From NCBI GenBank assembly GCA_020846715.1, contig JADLDK010000016.1, positions 87,542-151,541 of the forward strand: a DNA stretch of 64,000 nucleotides. The letters are read 5' to 3'. The notes beneath the pieces are model-generated. The model was not told the DNA's origin, searched no databases, and saw nothing but the letters and a program-made list of their open reading frames with translations. Every line of letters begins with the position of its first letter. The first letter of the stretch is position 1. Positions 26,496 through 34,966 of the stretch are shown here, in pieces. The DNA comes from Armatimonadota bacterium (GTDB lineage Bacteria; Armatimonadota; UBA5829; DSUL01). The position numbers were made by a program, and so were the translations under genes.

Positions 26496-27968
26496 ATGCG
26501 AATTCTGTACATAGACGTCGACTGCATGCGGCCGGACCATCTCGGATGCTACGGCTATCATCGCGACACAAGTCCCAACATTGACGCGGTCGCTGCGCGG
26601 GGGACACGCTGTGAAAACTTCTACGCCTCAGACGCTCCCTGCCTGCCCTCCCGGACTGCGCTCTTCAGCGGACGCCTCGGGATCCACACCGGCGTCATCA
26701 ACCACGGAGGCCTCCAGGCGGACATGCGCCCGCAGGGTGAGCGGAGGGGCTTCAGCAATATGTCTGGGCCGTGCATTTCGTGGATGACGGCGCTGCGCAA
26801 GGCTGGGCTGTACACAGCGACGGTCAGCCCGTTCCCAACGCGTCACGCGGCATGGTTTTTTCTGGATGGTTTCCGGGAGTGGATGGATACGGGCGGCGGA
26901 GGGCTGGACCGCGCTGATGAGGTCACTCCCACTGCGCTGAAATGGCTGAAAGACCACGCCCGTGAGGATAACTGGTTTCTCCACGTGAACTACTGGGACC
27001 CGCACACGCCGTACAGAACGCCGCTGGAATATGGCAATCCCTTTGCGGACGATGCGCCGCCGGGATGGCTGACGCAGGAGACTATAGACGCACAGCGCCA
27101 AAGCTACGGCCCGCACAGCGCGCGCGACCTGTACGAATATGGACCCTTCGATACGGCAAAGTGGCCGCGCGTACCCGCCGAAATCGCCACGCTTGCGGAC
27201 TGGAAGAAGTGGATTGACGGTTATGACACGGGTATCCGCTACGCTGACGACGATATCGGCCGTGTCCTGAATCTGCTGGCGGACGAAGGCGTCCTGGATG
27301 AGACGGTGATTATCATCTCAGCCGACCACGGCGAAAACCAGGGCGAGTTGAACGTGTACGGGGACCATCAGACCGCCGACCACTGGACATGCCGCGTGCC
27401 CCTTATTGTCGCAGGGCCCGAGATTCAGCAGGGGCATGTAGATTCTGGGCTGCACTACCAGCTTGACCTCGCGCCCACAGTAACAAACCTGGTTGGCGGA
27501 GTCTGCGGCGAGATGTGGGACGGCGAAAGCTTTCTGCCAGCCCTCACAGGAGAAGTCACCTCTTCTGAGACTTCGCGACAGTATCTTGTCGTCAGCCAGG
27601 GCGCATGGGCGTGCCAGCGCTCCGTGAGATGGGATCGCTGGATGTTGATCCGGACCTATCACGACGGTCTGAAAGACTTCCCGGAGTCTATGCTCTTCGA
27701 TCTGCGGGACGACCCTCACGAAGAGCGCGACCTGGCTTCTCAAAAGCCTGAGATCGTTGAGCAGGGGCTGAGCTATCTGAACAGCTGGTACGAGGCCATG
27801 ATGGCCGTTTCTCCAGACTCAGAAGACCCGATGTGGGAAGTAATTCAGGAGGGTGGCCCGTTCCACACACGCGGCCGCCTGGAGCGCTACGCCGGGATTC
27901 TGGAGGATACAGGCCGCTTGGAAGCAGCCGAGAGAATGCGCGGCCGGCATGCAAAGTTTGCGAAGTGA
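26496..27968 (+). CDS. Sulfatase (type I, Cys-type)
   Basis: The 490-residue alkaline-phosphatase-superfamily hydrolase has the catalytic Cys49 in CLPSR, which needs oxidation to formylglycine by a separate maturase. Metal ligands are visible in IDVDCMRPDHLGCYG and ISADHGENQGE, and later WDPHTPY and GDHQT match the fold. No signal peptide was found at ATG 26496 (GAGGAA 8 bases upstream), so it looks cytoplasmic. That is unusual for polysaccharide sulfatases and suggests action on small imported sulfate esters, or a phosphonate/phosphodiester relative. No maturase gene is in the window. A divergent lipoprotein glycosidase precedes it. Confidence 0.9.
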   Translation: MRILYIDVDCMRPDHLGCYGYHRDTSPNIDAVAARGTRCENFYASDAPCLPSRTALFSGRLGIHTGVINHGGLQADMRPQGERRGFSNMSGPCISWMTALRKAGLYTATVSPFPTRHAAWFFLDGFREWMDTGGGGLDRADEVTPTALKWLKDHAREDNWFLHVNYWDPHTPYRTPLEYGNPFADDAPPGWLTQETIDAQRQSYGPHSARDLYEYGPFDTAKWPRVPAEIATLADWKKWIDGYDTGIRYADDDIGRVLNLLADEGVLDETVIIISADHGENQGELNVYGDHQTADHWTCRVPLIVAGPEIQQGHVDSGLHYQLDLAPTVTNLVGGVCGEMWDGESFLPALTGEVTSSETSRQYLVVSQGAWACQRSVRWDRWMLIRTYHDGLKDFPESMLFDLRDDPHEERDLASQKPEIVEQGLSYLNSWYEAMMAVSPDSEDPMWEVIQEGGPFHTRGRLERYAGILEDTGRLEAAERMRGRHAKFAK

Positions 27969-28048
27969 GTGAGACTCACACGCGTACTGCGAGATTGCCA
28001 CAGCTGAATCCAGCGAGATTCCCCGCAGCAGCGGGCGACATCTGACAT

Positions 28049-29755
28049 CTACTCCGGGTGCAGATGAGCGGGTCTGGCCTTGGCCTGTATTCGGGCGAGA
28101 GTCCCAGGCTCAACTCCGGCGATGATGACAGACACGCGATCGCCAGCCCGGAGCCGTGTGCTGCCACTGGGGACCAGTTCAGTGCCGCCGCGGTCAATTG
28201 TGACCACCAGACACCCCGGAGGCAAGCCCAGATCGCGCACGCGCTTGCTCTGCATCTCCGACTCCGGCTCCACAGCAAAGTCCACCAGAATCGGCTCACT
28301 GTGGTCGGCAGCCTTCATACCCGTCCTGCGCAGATCCTGCTCAAGCATTGCCTCGTACACGGGCTTGTCACCGAGATGCTCTGCTACAACGTAAGCCGTC
28401 AAGCATGCCACCAGAAGCGCAAATAGCTGCTGCTGGTTCCCTGTCATCTCCAGAATCAGGACGATACCGGTGAGCGGAGCGCGGATGCTGGCGGCGAAGA
28501 ACGCCGCCATTCCCACCACAGAGAATGCGGCGGGAGTCTGCGCGAGATCTGGAAAGAAAATGGCGCTTGCCTGCCCTACGATCAACCCGAGGATAGCGCC
28601 CAGCACCAGCAGGGGAGCAAAAATTCCCCCAGGCACCCCTGTTCCGTAGCTGAAGACAGTAAGCGCGAACTTCACCGCAAAAAGCAGGACCAGAAACGAC
28701 AGAAGGTGGGCGCCGGCGAAGCGCCCCTGAAGGATTTGCTCCGCAACATTGTGACCGCCTCCCACTGCCAGAGGCACCCACCATGCCGTTGCGGCGGCAA
28801 CGGCGCCCATAGTAGCGGCGGCAAACCACGGAGGCTGTTTCCAGGACCGAAAGAAGCTGGTACACCACAGCAGGCACCGGTTGTAATAGACGCCTCCAAG
28901 ACCGGTTAGAAGCCCGACGACGCCGAAGAGCGGCAGCGCCGTGAGAGGGGCTGTTGGATAGCCCTGTATGTGAAAGGATGGCAGTTGTCCGGTGAGGGCG
29001 CGCGTAATTGCGACAGCGGTCACAGCAGCGACAAAGGATGTGCCGTAGGTCAGCGCTGAGAGTTCGCGCTGGAGCTCCTCGATAACGAAGAGAAAACCCG
29101 CCAGCGGCGCATTGAAGACAGCCGCCAGTCCCGCCCCAGCCCCGCACGCTATCAGGCTGGGCTGGACGCGGCGAGGCAACTTCAAAACGTCACTGAAGGC
29201 CTTACCAAAGCATGCGCCTATCTGTACGGCCGGGCCTTCCCTGCCCAGAGACATACCAGCCCCGATAGCCAGAACTCCCGCGACGAACTTCACTGGCAGG
29301 ATCCGCTTCCAGTTGAGCTCCCGCAGATGGAGAAGCACTCCTTTGATGTGCGGGATTCCGCTTCCGCCCGCCTCCGGGGCGTAGCGCGCGGTGATCTCTC
29401 CGGCAATACCCGCCATAACAAACCCGCAGCAGGGAAGAACCATCCATCCCCACGCCGGATGAGTCTTGAGCCAGAGCAGCGCATGTGTGCGCAGCGTCTC
29501 TGCGTAGAACAAAGACACCTCAAACGCCACTCCGGCAAATCCGGCCAGAGCACCGACACCGGCGGCCCGGGCAAGCTGGATGCGCCTGCGCGCGCGCAGG
29601 AGGCTGGTACGCCTGCGCTCCCGCTCTCCGCGCAGAACCGCCTCGGCGCTCTGCTCCGCCATGCGCGATTCTCCTGTGAGAGATTCGCCTGCCAGTTCGT
29701 TTATGCTCAACTCATCCTTGGGAGTTGCGCTCTTTTGGTCTTCGGACTCAGACAT
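28049..29755 (-). CDS. ClC-family chloride/proton antiporter with RCK_C domain
   Basis: The protein is 568 residues with a ClC core: GSGIPHIKG, GREGPAVQIG containing the gating Glu, the internal Glu in FVIEELQREL, and GVPGGIFAPLL. Presence of both glutamates is typical of H+/Cl- exchangers rather than channels. The C-terminus carries an RCK_C/TrkA_C-like regulatory domain (VVTIDRGGTELVPSGSTRLR, AGDRVSVIIAG) in place of CBS domains. The basic N-terminal region (RERRRTSLLRARRR) precedes helix B. ATG 29755 was preferred over GTG 29758. It may serve acid resistance or anion homeostasis. It is divergent from sodC. Confidence 0.94.
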   Translation of the reverse strand: MSESEDQKSATPKDELSINELAGESLTGESRMAEQSAEAVLRGERERRRTSLLRARRRIQLARAAGVGALAGFAGVAFEVSLFYAETLRTHALLWLKTHPAWGWMVLPCCGFVMAGIAGEITARYAPEAGGSGIPHIKGVLLHLRELNWKRILPVKFVAGVLAIGAGMSLGREGPAVQIGACFGKAFSDVLKLPRRVQPSLIACGAGAGLAAVFNAPLAGFLFVIEELQRELSALTYGTSFVAAVTAVAITRALTGQLPSFHIQGYPTAPLTALPLFGVVGLLTGLGGVYYNRCLLWCTSFFRSWKQPPWFAAATMGAVAAATAWWVPLAVGGGHNVAEQILQGRFAGAHLLSFLVLLFAVKFALTVFSYGTGVPGGIFAPLLVLGAILGLIVGQASAIFFPDLAQTPAAFSVVGMAAFFAASIRAPLTGIVLILEMTGNQQQLFALLVACLTAYVVAEHLGDKPVYEAMLEQDLRRTGMKAADHSEPILVDFAVEPESEMQSKRVRDLGLPPGCLVVTIDRGGTELVPSGSTRLRAGDRVSVIIAGVEPGTLARIQAKARPAHLHPE

Positions 29756-29916
29756 CACTCAGGGGACTTTTTGGCACAAAAAGCAGGCATGAGCCACGCC
29801 ATCACGGAGCGCTGGGCTATGTTGTGCGTCGCCGGCGTGAGAATTTGGGATAAACTCAGTGAGGGTTTCGTCACGCACGGGCGTGGCTTCTCGCCCTGGA
29901 ATGTAGAGGAATGGAT

Positions 29917-30555
29917 ATGTTGAAGAAAGCTTTGATACTTCCGGTCTGCGCGGGGCTGTGTCTGGGCGCATCGGTCGCGCAGGTACAGGGCGATGGCGCC
30001 ACCGCGCCTCCTGCTCCGGCCAGTAATCGAATGATGCAGATGCGCCCCGCTGTCATAAAGGCGCTCGCGGTTCTGCACCCCACAGAGGGCAACAAGGCGC
30101 ATGGCACGGTCGTCTTTACGAGAGAAGGCGCAAAAGTTCGCGTGGTCGCTGACGTTGACGGCCTTCAACCAAACAGCAAGCACGGATTTCACATCCATGA
30201 GTTTGGTGACTGCAGCTCTGGGGACGGGATGAGCGCGGGCGGGCACTTCAATCCGATGGGCCATCAGCACGCCGGGCCGTCAACCGAGCTGCGGCACTCC
30301 GGCGACATGGGCAACCTTCAGGCCGACGCCAACGGACATGCGCACCTGGACATCACCCTGGACAACATCACTCTCGGAATGGGGCCCACGAACATCCTGG
30401 GACGTGGAGTGATTGTCCACGCGCAGGAAGATGACTTCGCGACGCAGCCGACAGGTAACGCGGGTGGCCGAATTGCCTGTGGGGTGATCGGGATCGCCAA
30501 AGACGGGATTCAAAAACCAGCCACGCCCAGCGCTCCTGCTGCGAAACCCCAGTAG
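29917..30555 (+). CDS. sodC: Superoxide dismutase [Cu-Zn], exported
   Basis: This 212-residue enzyme has a signal peptide (MLKKALILPVCAGLCLGASV) and the Cu/Zn-SOD core. Copper/zinc ligands and the disulfide Cys are in KHGFHIHEFGDCSS, SAGGHFNPMGHQHAG, RHSGDMGNL, and the GNAGGRIACGVI signature. A Pro/Ala-rich C-terminal tail follows. It dismutates superoxide in the envelope. Two ATGs occur: AGAGGA directly abuts the first (29911) and is 6 bases from the second (29917), so the second was taken. It is followed by the long structured gene-free region. Confidence 0.95.
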   Translation: MLKKALILPVCAGLCLGASVAQVQGDGATAPPAPASNRMMQMRPAVIKALAVLHPTEGNKAHGTVVFTREGAKVRVVADVDGLQPNSKHGFHIHEFGDCSSGDGMSAGGHFNPMGHQHAGPSTELRHSGDMGNLQADANGHAHLDITLDNITLGMGPTNILGRGVIVHAQEDDFATQPTGNAGGRIACGVIGIAKDGIQKPATPSAPAAKPQ

Positions 30556-30709
30556 TTTTGAGGCCGCGCCTGCGCTGAGAAGACGCCGCTGAAACCGGCT
30601 CTGGGGCGTGGCCCAGCAAGCCTGCACTACGGACAGTGGAGAAGACCCAGAATACTGTCTCAAGAAAGCTGCAAATCTTCCCGATACAGGTGTTGAAAGG
30701 CTTCCAATC

Positions 30710-30718
30710 TGGTATAAT
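30710..30718 (+). promoter_or_regulatory. Extended -10 promoter TGGTATAAT
   Basis: A perfect TGnTATAAT extended -10 with no good -35 (a TTGAAA is present but only 13 bases away). Transcription would start near 30725, more than 650 bases before the next recognisable gene. Confidence 0.6.
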
Positions 30719-30724
30719 ACAGAT

Positions 30725-31100
30725 GAAGCTGACGGAGCGGAGCCGGAGCCGAAGCTTCCTTCTCTAACACGGAGAGATCCGGATAAGAAGAGGAGAGAAT
30801 GCTTGAGGATATCTTCCGGCGAGCTACCCGGATTGGATGGTCAAAGGGGATAGACCCGGGGCGTTCAGGCTGCAGGCTCACTAGCGGTCTTCAATAGGGA
30901 AGCCGCGGAGGTGGAGTCTGGCAATCGGCAACGGACGCGCAGACCGGAGCAGGTCTTCCCAAATGTCACGCTGCATATAGCGAAAAGACTCTTACGATCC
31001 GGGGTCAGCGAGGGAGCGCCAGGCATCCAAGCGCCTTACGCAACCTGTAAGCGCAAAGATGCGTACGCCGGGACGGACCACAATCCGAACCCCGTAGAAT
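30725..31100 (+). ncRNA. Candidate structured RNA, no known family
   Basis: Complementary segments seen by eye: GAAGCT 30725-30730 with AGCTTC 30753-30758; CTCT 30762-30765 with AGAG 30773-30776; ATCCGG 30777-30782 with CCGGAT 30828-30833 enclosing GAAGA 30787-30791 with TCTTC 30812-30816; a GCGC-TTAC / GTAAGCGC hairpin near 31032-31055. It follows a promoter and contains no good ORF. It does not show RNase P, tmRNA, SRP or 6S RNA landmarks. It may instead be the long leader of the downstream operon. Confidence 0.35.
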
Positions 31101-31117
31101 ATAAGGAGTGACCACCT

Positions 31118-31162
31118 ATGCGACCTGTTGTAGGCTGGCCAGACAGATTTCTGTTCATTTGA
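31118..31162 (+). CDS. Possible 14-residue leader peptide
   Basis: ATG follows AAGGAG at 9 bases spacing, the best Shine-Dalgarno in the region. It reads MRPVVGWPDRFLFI then TGA. Three strong hairpins follow before the glycosyltransferase gene. The arrangement resembles a leader peptide with attenuator stems, but no amino acid is enriched. It may be chance. Confidence 0.35.
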   Translation: MRPVVGWPDRFLFI

Positions 31163-31197
31163 ACATGGTGGGGCGGCCGTGGCTGCTCCACCGTATG

Positions 31198-31291
31198 ACG
31201 GACAAGCGCCAGCCTCGGCGCTTGAGTCCGTTCACTGATTGTAAAGATGATATACGGCCGGAGAACGCGCCTGAGAAGGCTTCTCCGGCCG
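31198..31291 (+). promoter_or_regulatory. Two strong hairpins in the leader, attenuator-like
   Basis: First stem ACGGAC-AAGCGCC / GGCGCTT-GTCCGT (13 pairs, two-base bulge) at 31198-31231. Second stem CGGCCGGAGAA/TTCTCCGGCCG (11 perfect pairs, 15-base loop) at 31255-31291, followed by CTTTCGTG. The weak T-run makes termination doubtful. Confidence 0.5.
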
Positions 31292-31383
31292 CTTTCGTGT
31301 ACGCACCTTGCGCGGGAATGTCGCAGGAACTCTCCTGCCTTCCAGACAAGAGGCTCTTGCCGAATCCTCGGATGAGCCATTGA

Positions 31384-32862
31384 ATGAACACACCCGCTAC
31401 CACAAAGCCTGACTACCGCGCTCGTGTGCTCCTGCTTGTTGGGGTCTCTGCGGCTGCGCGCATGATTATGGCGGCGCATCTGCCGCTCGGCGATGATGAG
31501 GCGTTTTACTGGCTGTGGGCGCAACACCCGGCTGCGTGCTATTTCGATCACCCCGGAATGATTGCGTGGCTTGTGCGCCTGTCCTGCGAAGTCTTTGGAG
31601 ACACAGCCCTTGCCGTGCGCCTGCCGGCTATTGTGGCTGGCGGCATTTCAACGTGGCTGATGTTTCTCCTCGGCCGGCGTCTCTTCAGTGATCTGACAGG
31701 CTGGTGGGCGGCGATCGGTTTCACCGTGATTCCGATCTATGCGCTGGGCTCGGTGCTGGTGGCCAGTGACGCGCCGATGGGCGTTTTCTGGCTTCTCGCG
31801 ACTCTGGCGGTCGCGGAAACGTGTCTGTTCGGAAGGCGCGCGTGGTGGTACGTGGCGGGGTTGTGTGTGGGACTGGCGCTTGACTCCAAGTACGTCGCTG
31901 TGCTCTTGCCGTCGTCAATGCTTGCGTTTCTTCTCACTGGACGCACCGCGCGTCAGGAACTCCGGCGCAAGGAGATCTACATTGCGCTTGGGATCGCGGC
32001 GCTGGTTTTTTCTCCGGTATTTCTCTGGAACGCCGAGCATCACTGGGCAAGCTTTGTCTTTAATCTGACGGGGCGTCACGGCTCAGGGCGCCTGCGTCTG
32101 GTCAGCTTTGCGGAAATGCTGGGGTCTCAGATGTTGGCGCTATCTCCACTCGTGCTGTTCAGCCTTGTGGCGGCATTGGCGCGAAGCGCAAGAATGCGGC
32201 GCGGCAACGCGCGTTTTCGCCTGCTGTTCTGGTGCTCAGTGGTGACGCTGGCGCTGTTCTGGGGTAGCAGTATAGTCGTGCGGATGAAGCCGCACTGGCC
32301 AGCGCCGGGCTACCTGACGCTGATTGTCGCCGCGTGCGCTCTGGGGGCGGGAGTTGGTGGACGCAAGGCGCAGCAGGCGTGGCTCTGGTCAACCCTTGCG
32401 GTAGCCCTGCTCTTCACCACGCTGCTGCATGTGCAGGCGTTCTACCGCGTTTTGCCGCTTGGCGCAAAGGACGATAACACGAACGATCTGTACGGATGGG
32501 ACAGGGTCACCCCAGTGGTGCGGCGGGAAATGGAGACTATCCAGCGAGAGACCGGACGGCCAGCTTACCTGTTTGCCGACAGATACCAGTTTGCCGCGCA
32601 GCTTGCATGGAATCTGAAAGCTCCCTACAAAGCGTTCTCTCTCGACCCGCAACTTGACCAGTTTGATTTCTGGATCAAGTCCAAGCAGCTCTTAGGGTCA
32701 AGCGGCGTCTTTGTGCGGGAAGACCGCCGGGAGGCCAAACCTGAGGCCACCGCGGCCTTCGCCTCCGTCCGGGAGATCGCCCGAGTTCCGGTTTACAGGC
32801 AGGGCAAACAGGTTCGCGAGTTTCAAATCTTGCGTGTCAATGACCTGAGGAAGATACCGTGA
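31384..32862 (+). CDS. PMT/ArnT-like membrane glycosyltransferase
   Basis: This 492-residue protein of about ten membrane helices has the GT-C-fold start seen in ArnT/PMT_2 (GT83) enzymes: GDDEAFYWLWAQHPAACYFD, with the Asp/Glu after the first helix as candidate catalytic residues, and ASDAPMGVFWLLATLAV. These enzymes move a sugar from a polyprenyl-phosphate donor to lipid A or protein on the periplasmic face. A soluble C-terminal domain of about 110 residues follows. It is the first gene of a three-gene operon; its stop overlaps the start of the nucleotidyltransferase gene by four bases (GTGA). Acceptor unknown. Confidence 0.85.
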   Translation: MNTPATTKPDYRARVLLLVGVSAAARMIMAAHLPLGDDEAFYWLWAQHPAACYFDHPGMIAWLVRLSCEVFGDTALAVRLPAIVAGGISTWLMFLLGRRLFSDLTGWWAAIGFTVIPIYALGSVLVASDAPMGVFWLLATLAVAETCLFGRRAWWYVAGLCVGLALDSKYVAVLLPSSMLAFLLTGRTARQELRRKEIYIALGIAALVFSPVFLWNAEHHWASFVFNLTGRHGSGRLRLVSFAEMLGSQMLALSPLVLFSLVAALARSARMRRGNARFRLLFWCSVVTLALFWGSSIVVRMKPHWPAPGYLTLIVAACALGAGVGGRKAQQAWLWSTLAVALLFTTLLHVQAFYRVLPLGAKDDNTNDLYGWDRVTPVVRREMETIQRETGRPAYLFADRYQFAAQLAWNLKAPYKAFSLDPQLDQFDFWIKSKQLLGSSGVFVREDRREAKPEATAAFASVREIARVPVYRQGKQVREFQILRVNDLRKIP

Positions 32863-33572
32863 AGGCAGTCATTCTGGCTGCGGGCCGCGGAACGCGCCTC
32901 GGCGCGCTGACGCAAGAGGTTCCAAAGCCAATGCTGGAAGTCGCCGGAAAGCCGCTGCTGTCCTGGATTCTGGAAGGTCTGCAGGCAGCGGGAGCAACCG
33001 AGTGCTGGGCTGTTGTCGGCTACCTGGGGGAGCGCATACGGCGGTATTACGGCGACTCTCTGTCCTACATCCAGCAGACTGAGATTAGCGGAACAGGCGG
33101 GGCGCTGCAGCTTGCGGAGGAGCATGTTAACGAGCCGTTCATGGCCTGTTTCGCGGATATTCTGCTGCATCCTGTCTGGCACTACGCGCAGATGGCCCGG
33201 CTCTTCCAGACTGCGCAGCCTCAAGCCCTGCTGGCGGCAAACGCTGTTGAAGACCCGTGCGTCGGCGCGGCTGTGTACTTTGACCAGACACAGCGCATCA
33301 CGCAAATTGTTGAAAAGCCCGCTCCGGGAACTTCCTCCACCCGCTACAATCAGGCGGGTTGCTTTGTTTTCACACCCGATATCTTCCATGCCCTGCGCCA
33401 GATCCAGCCGAGTCCGCGCGGTGAGCTGGAGTTGACCGCAGCCCTCAACTATATGCTGTCCCAAAATCTGGAGTTGATGGCCTATCCACTGCCGGAACAG
33501 GACTGGATTGACATCGGAACTCCTGATCTGCTGCAGAACGCGCGCCACAAACTGAGTGGAGAGCAGCATTGA
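32859..33572 (+). CDS. Sugar-1-phosphate nucleotidyltransferase
   Basis: The 237-residue enzyme has the Rossmann-like nucleotidyltransferase signature KAVILAAGRGTRLGALT, then PKPMLEVAGKPLL, ISGTGGALQLAEEHV, and a metal-site Asp in FADILLH. The single-domain size fits glucose-1-phosphate thymidylyl/uridylyl, mannose-1-phosphate guanylyl and HddC/MurU-type enzymes; the base and sugar cannot be told apart here. GTG 32859 overlaps the previous stop (GTGA) with GAGGAAG 5-7 bases upstream. With the downstream kinase it would turn a free sugar into an NDP-sugar, which the glycosyltransferase pathway could use. Confidence 0.9.
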   Translation: MKAVILAAGRGTRLGALTQEVPKPMLEVAGKPLLSWILEGLQAAGATECWAVVGYLGERIRRYYGDSLSYIQQTEISGTGGALQLAEEHVNEPFMACFADILLHPVWHYAQMARLFQTAQPQALLAANAVEDPCVGAAVYFDQTQRITQIVEKPAPGTSSTRYNQAGCFVFTPDIFHALRQIQPSPRGELELTAALNYMLSQNLELMAYPLPEQDWIDIGTPDLLQNARHKLSGEQH

Positions 33573-34927
33573 ATGATCTGCCCGTTGTAGAAGCTATTCG
33601 CAGAAAAGCGGCGTCGCTCCCCTTGCCGGACGGATGGCGAATAGTCAGAGCGCCGGGGCGTGTGAATCTCATCGGCGAGCACACGGACTACAATGGCCTG
33701 CCGGTGATGCCGATGGCGCTTGACCGCGCTATCTATGCCGCTTTCAGAGCGCTGGACGAACCGGTCGTACGGCTTGTGAATACGGATGAGTCCCTTCCCC
33801 CACGTGAGTTTGGCATCTCGCAGTTCATTGAGCCCTATGCGCCCGGAGACTGGGGAAACTACGCGAAGGCAGCGGTGCAGGCTCTGGCGAGCCATCACAG
33901 CAGCGCGCAGCGGGGATTTGAGGCAGTGGTTGGCGGCGACATTCCCGGAGGCGCGGGCCTGTCATCTTCCTCAGCGATGGTGGTGGCTATGGCGCTGGCG
34001 TTTGCGGAAGTCAACGATCTGGATGTCCGCCGGGCGACCCTGGCAGACCTTCTGGCGGAGGGAGAACGCTATGTCGGGACTCAGGGCGGAGGGATGGATC
34101 AGACGATCTGTCTGCTGGCTGAAGCAGGCACAGCTCTTCAGATAGAGTTCCTGCCAACCCGCATCTTTCCGCACAAACTGCCTGCCGGCACGAGCGTAGT
34201 CATCGCCAACAGTCTTGTGAAAGCGGAGAAATCCGCTGATGCGCGCGCCAACTACAATCTGCGCCCTGCTGAGTGCCGCATGGCCTGCGCCGTTCTCTCC
34301 AAAGCTCTCCAGCGCAGCATTGCCAACCTGGCAGAGTTTCTGGAGCTGTTCGGCCCGGACGGCGCTTTGTCCAACGCCTTTGAGATACTCGGACTGGCCC
34401 CCTGGCCAGCACAGCGCCTGGCCCGCGAGATGGACATGTCCATAGACATCCTGCAGAGGACGCTGCTGACTCAGCGGGACGGAAGCGCGCTTGAGGAGCC
34501 GCCCTCGGGCTTTGCGCTTGGCAGGCGCGTCCGGCATGTTCTCACGGAAGCTGTGCGCGTGCGCGAGGCGGCGCAGGCTCTGGACTCCTCAGACGCCGCA
34601 GAGGCAGGCCGCTTGATGGGCCAGTCTCACGTCTCTTGCCGGGACGACTATCAGATATCCTGTCCCGAACTGGATGCTCTGGTGGACATTCTGGAGGAAA
34701 GCGGCGCGCTCGGGGCGCGGTTGACCGGCGCGGGCTTTGGTGGATGCGCCGTCGCGCTCGCGCGCTCATCACAGCTTTCAGAGATTTTGAAACAGGTGAG
34801 TGAGCGCTACTACTCTGGATGGCTCAAGCGCAACAGGCCGGACATCTTCGAACGCCTTCCTGCCAGAGTTGAGCAGTATCTTTTCGCTTCCGCCTCCGTA
34901 GACGGCGCCACAATATCCGCAATGTGA
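33569..34927 (+). CDS. Galactokinase-family (GHMP) sugar kinase
   Basis: The 452-residue kinase has the galactokinase signature GRVNLIGEHTDYNGLPVMPM, the phosphate loop GGDIPGGAGLSSSSA, and the C-terminal GARLTGAGFGGCAVAL. It is longer than typical GalK (about 380-390 residues), with an enlarged middle and C-terminal part. The GEHTDYNG motif points to galactose-like substrates (GalK or an arabinose/N-acetylgalactosamine kinase); specificity is inferred only. TTG 33569 overlaps the nucleotidyltransferase stop (TTGA) with GGAGAG upstream. No galT or galE is present, so the linked nucleotidyltransferase probably replaces the Leloir exchange step. Confidence 0.9.
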   Translation: MNDLPVVEAIRRKAASLPLPDGWRIVRAPGRVNLIGEHTDYNGLPVMPMALDRAIYAAFRALDEPVVRLVNTDESLPPREFGISQFIEPYAPGDWGNYAKAAVQALASHHSSAQRGFEAVVGGDIPGGAGLSSSSAMVVAMALAFAEVNDLDVRRATLADLLAEGERYVGTQGGGMDQTICLLAEAGTALQIEFLPTRIFPHKLPAGTSVVIANSLVKAEKSADARANYNLRPAECRMACAVLSKALQRSIANLAEFLELFGPDGALSNAFEILGLAPWPAQRLAREMDMSIDILQRTLLTQRDGSALEEPPSGFALGRRVRHVLTEAVRVREAAQALDSSDAAEAGRLMGQSHVSCRDDYQISCPELDALVDILEESGALGARLTGAGFGGCAVALARSSQLSEILKQVSERYYSGWLKRNRPDIFERLPARVEQYLFASASVDGATISAM

Positions 34928-34966
34928 GAGAACGGTTAATGGACGCAGCGCCCGGAGCGATTGAGG

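Larger units (their letters stand above)
30556..31383. other. Gene-free structured stretch, 828 bp
   Basis: No protein family is recognised in any frame. It contains an extended -10 promoter (30710-30718), a run of short-range and long-range stem pairs at 30725-30833, further stems near 31036-31093, a 14-codon ORF with a strong Shine-Dalgarno (31118-31162) and three strong hairpins (31168-31191, 31198-31231, 31255-31291) leading up to the glycosyltransferase gene. It looks like a structured RNA or long regulatory leader. Confidence 0.55.

Noticed and set aside
30893..30960. AATAGGGAAGCCG resembling part of a cobalamin riboswitch
   Set aside because: The B12-box and other conserved blocks are missing, and the downstream genes have no link to cobalamin.
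31108..31383. 91-residue plus-strand open frame ending at the glycosyltransferase start
   Set aside because: It reads straight through two stable hairpins, its GTG has no correct spacing to the Shine-Dalgarno, and composition is not protein-like.
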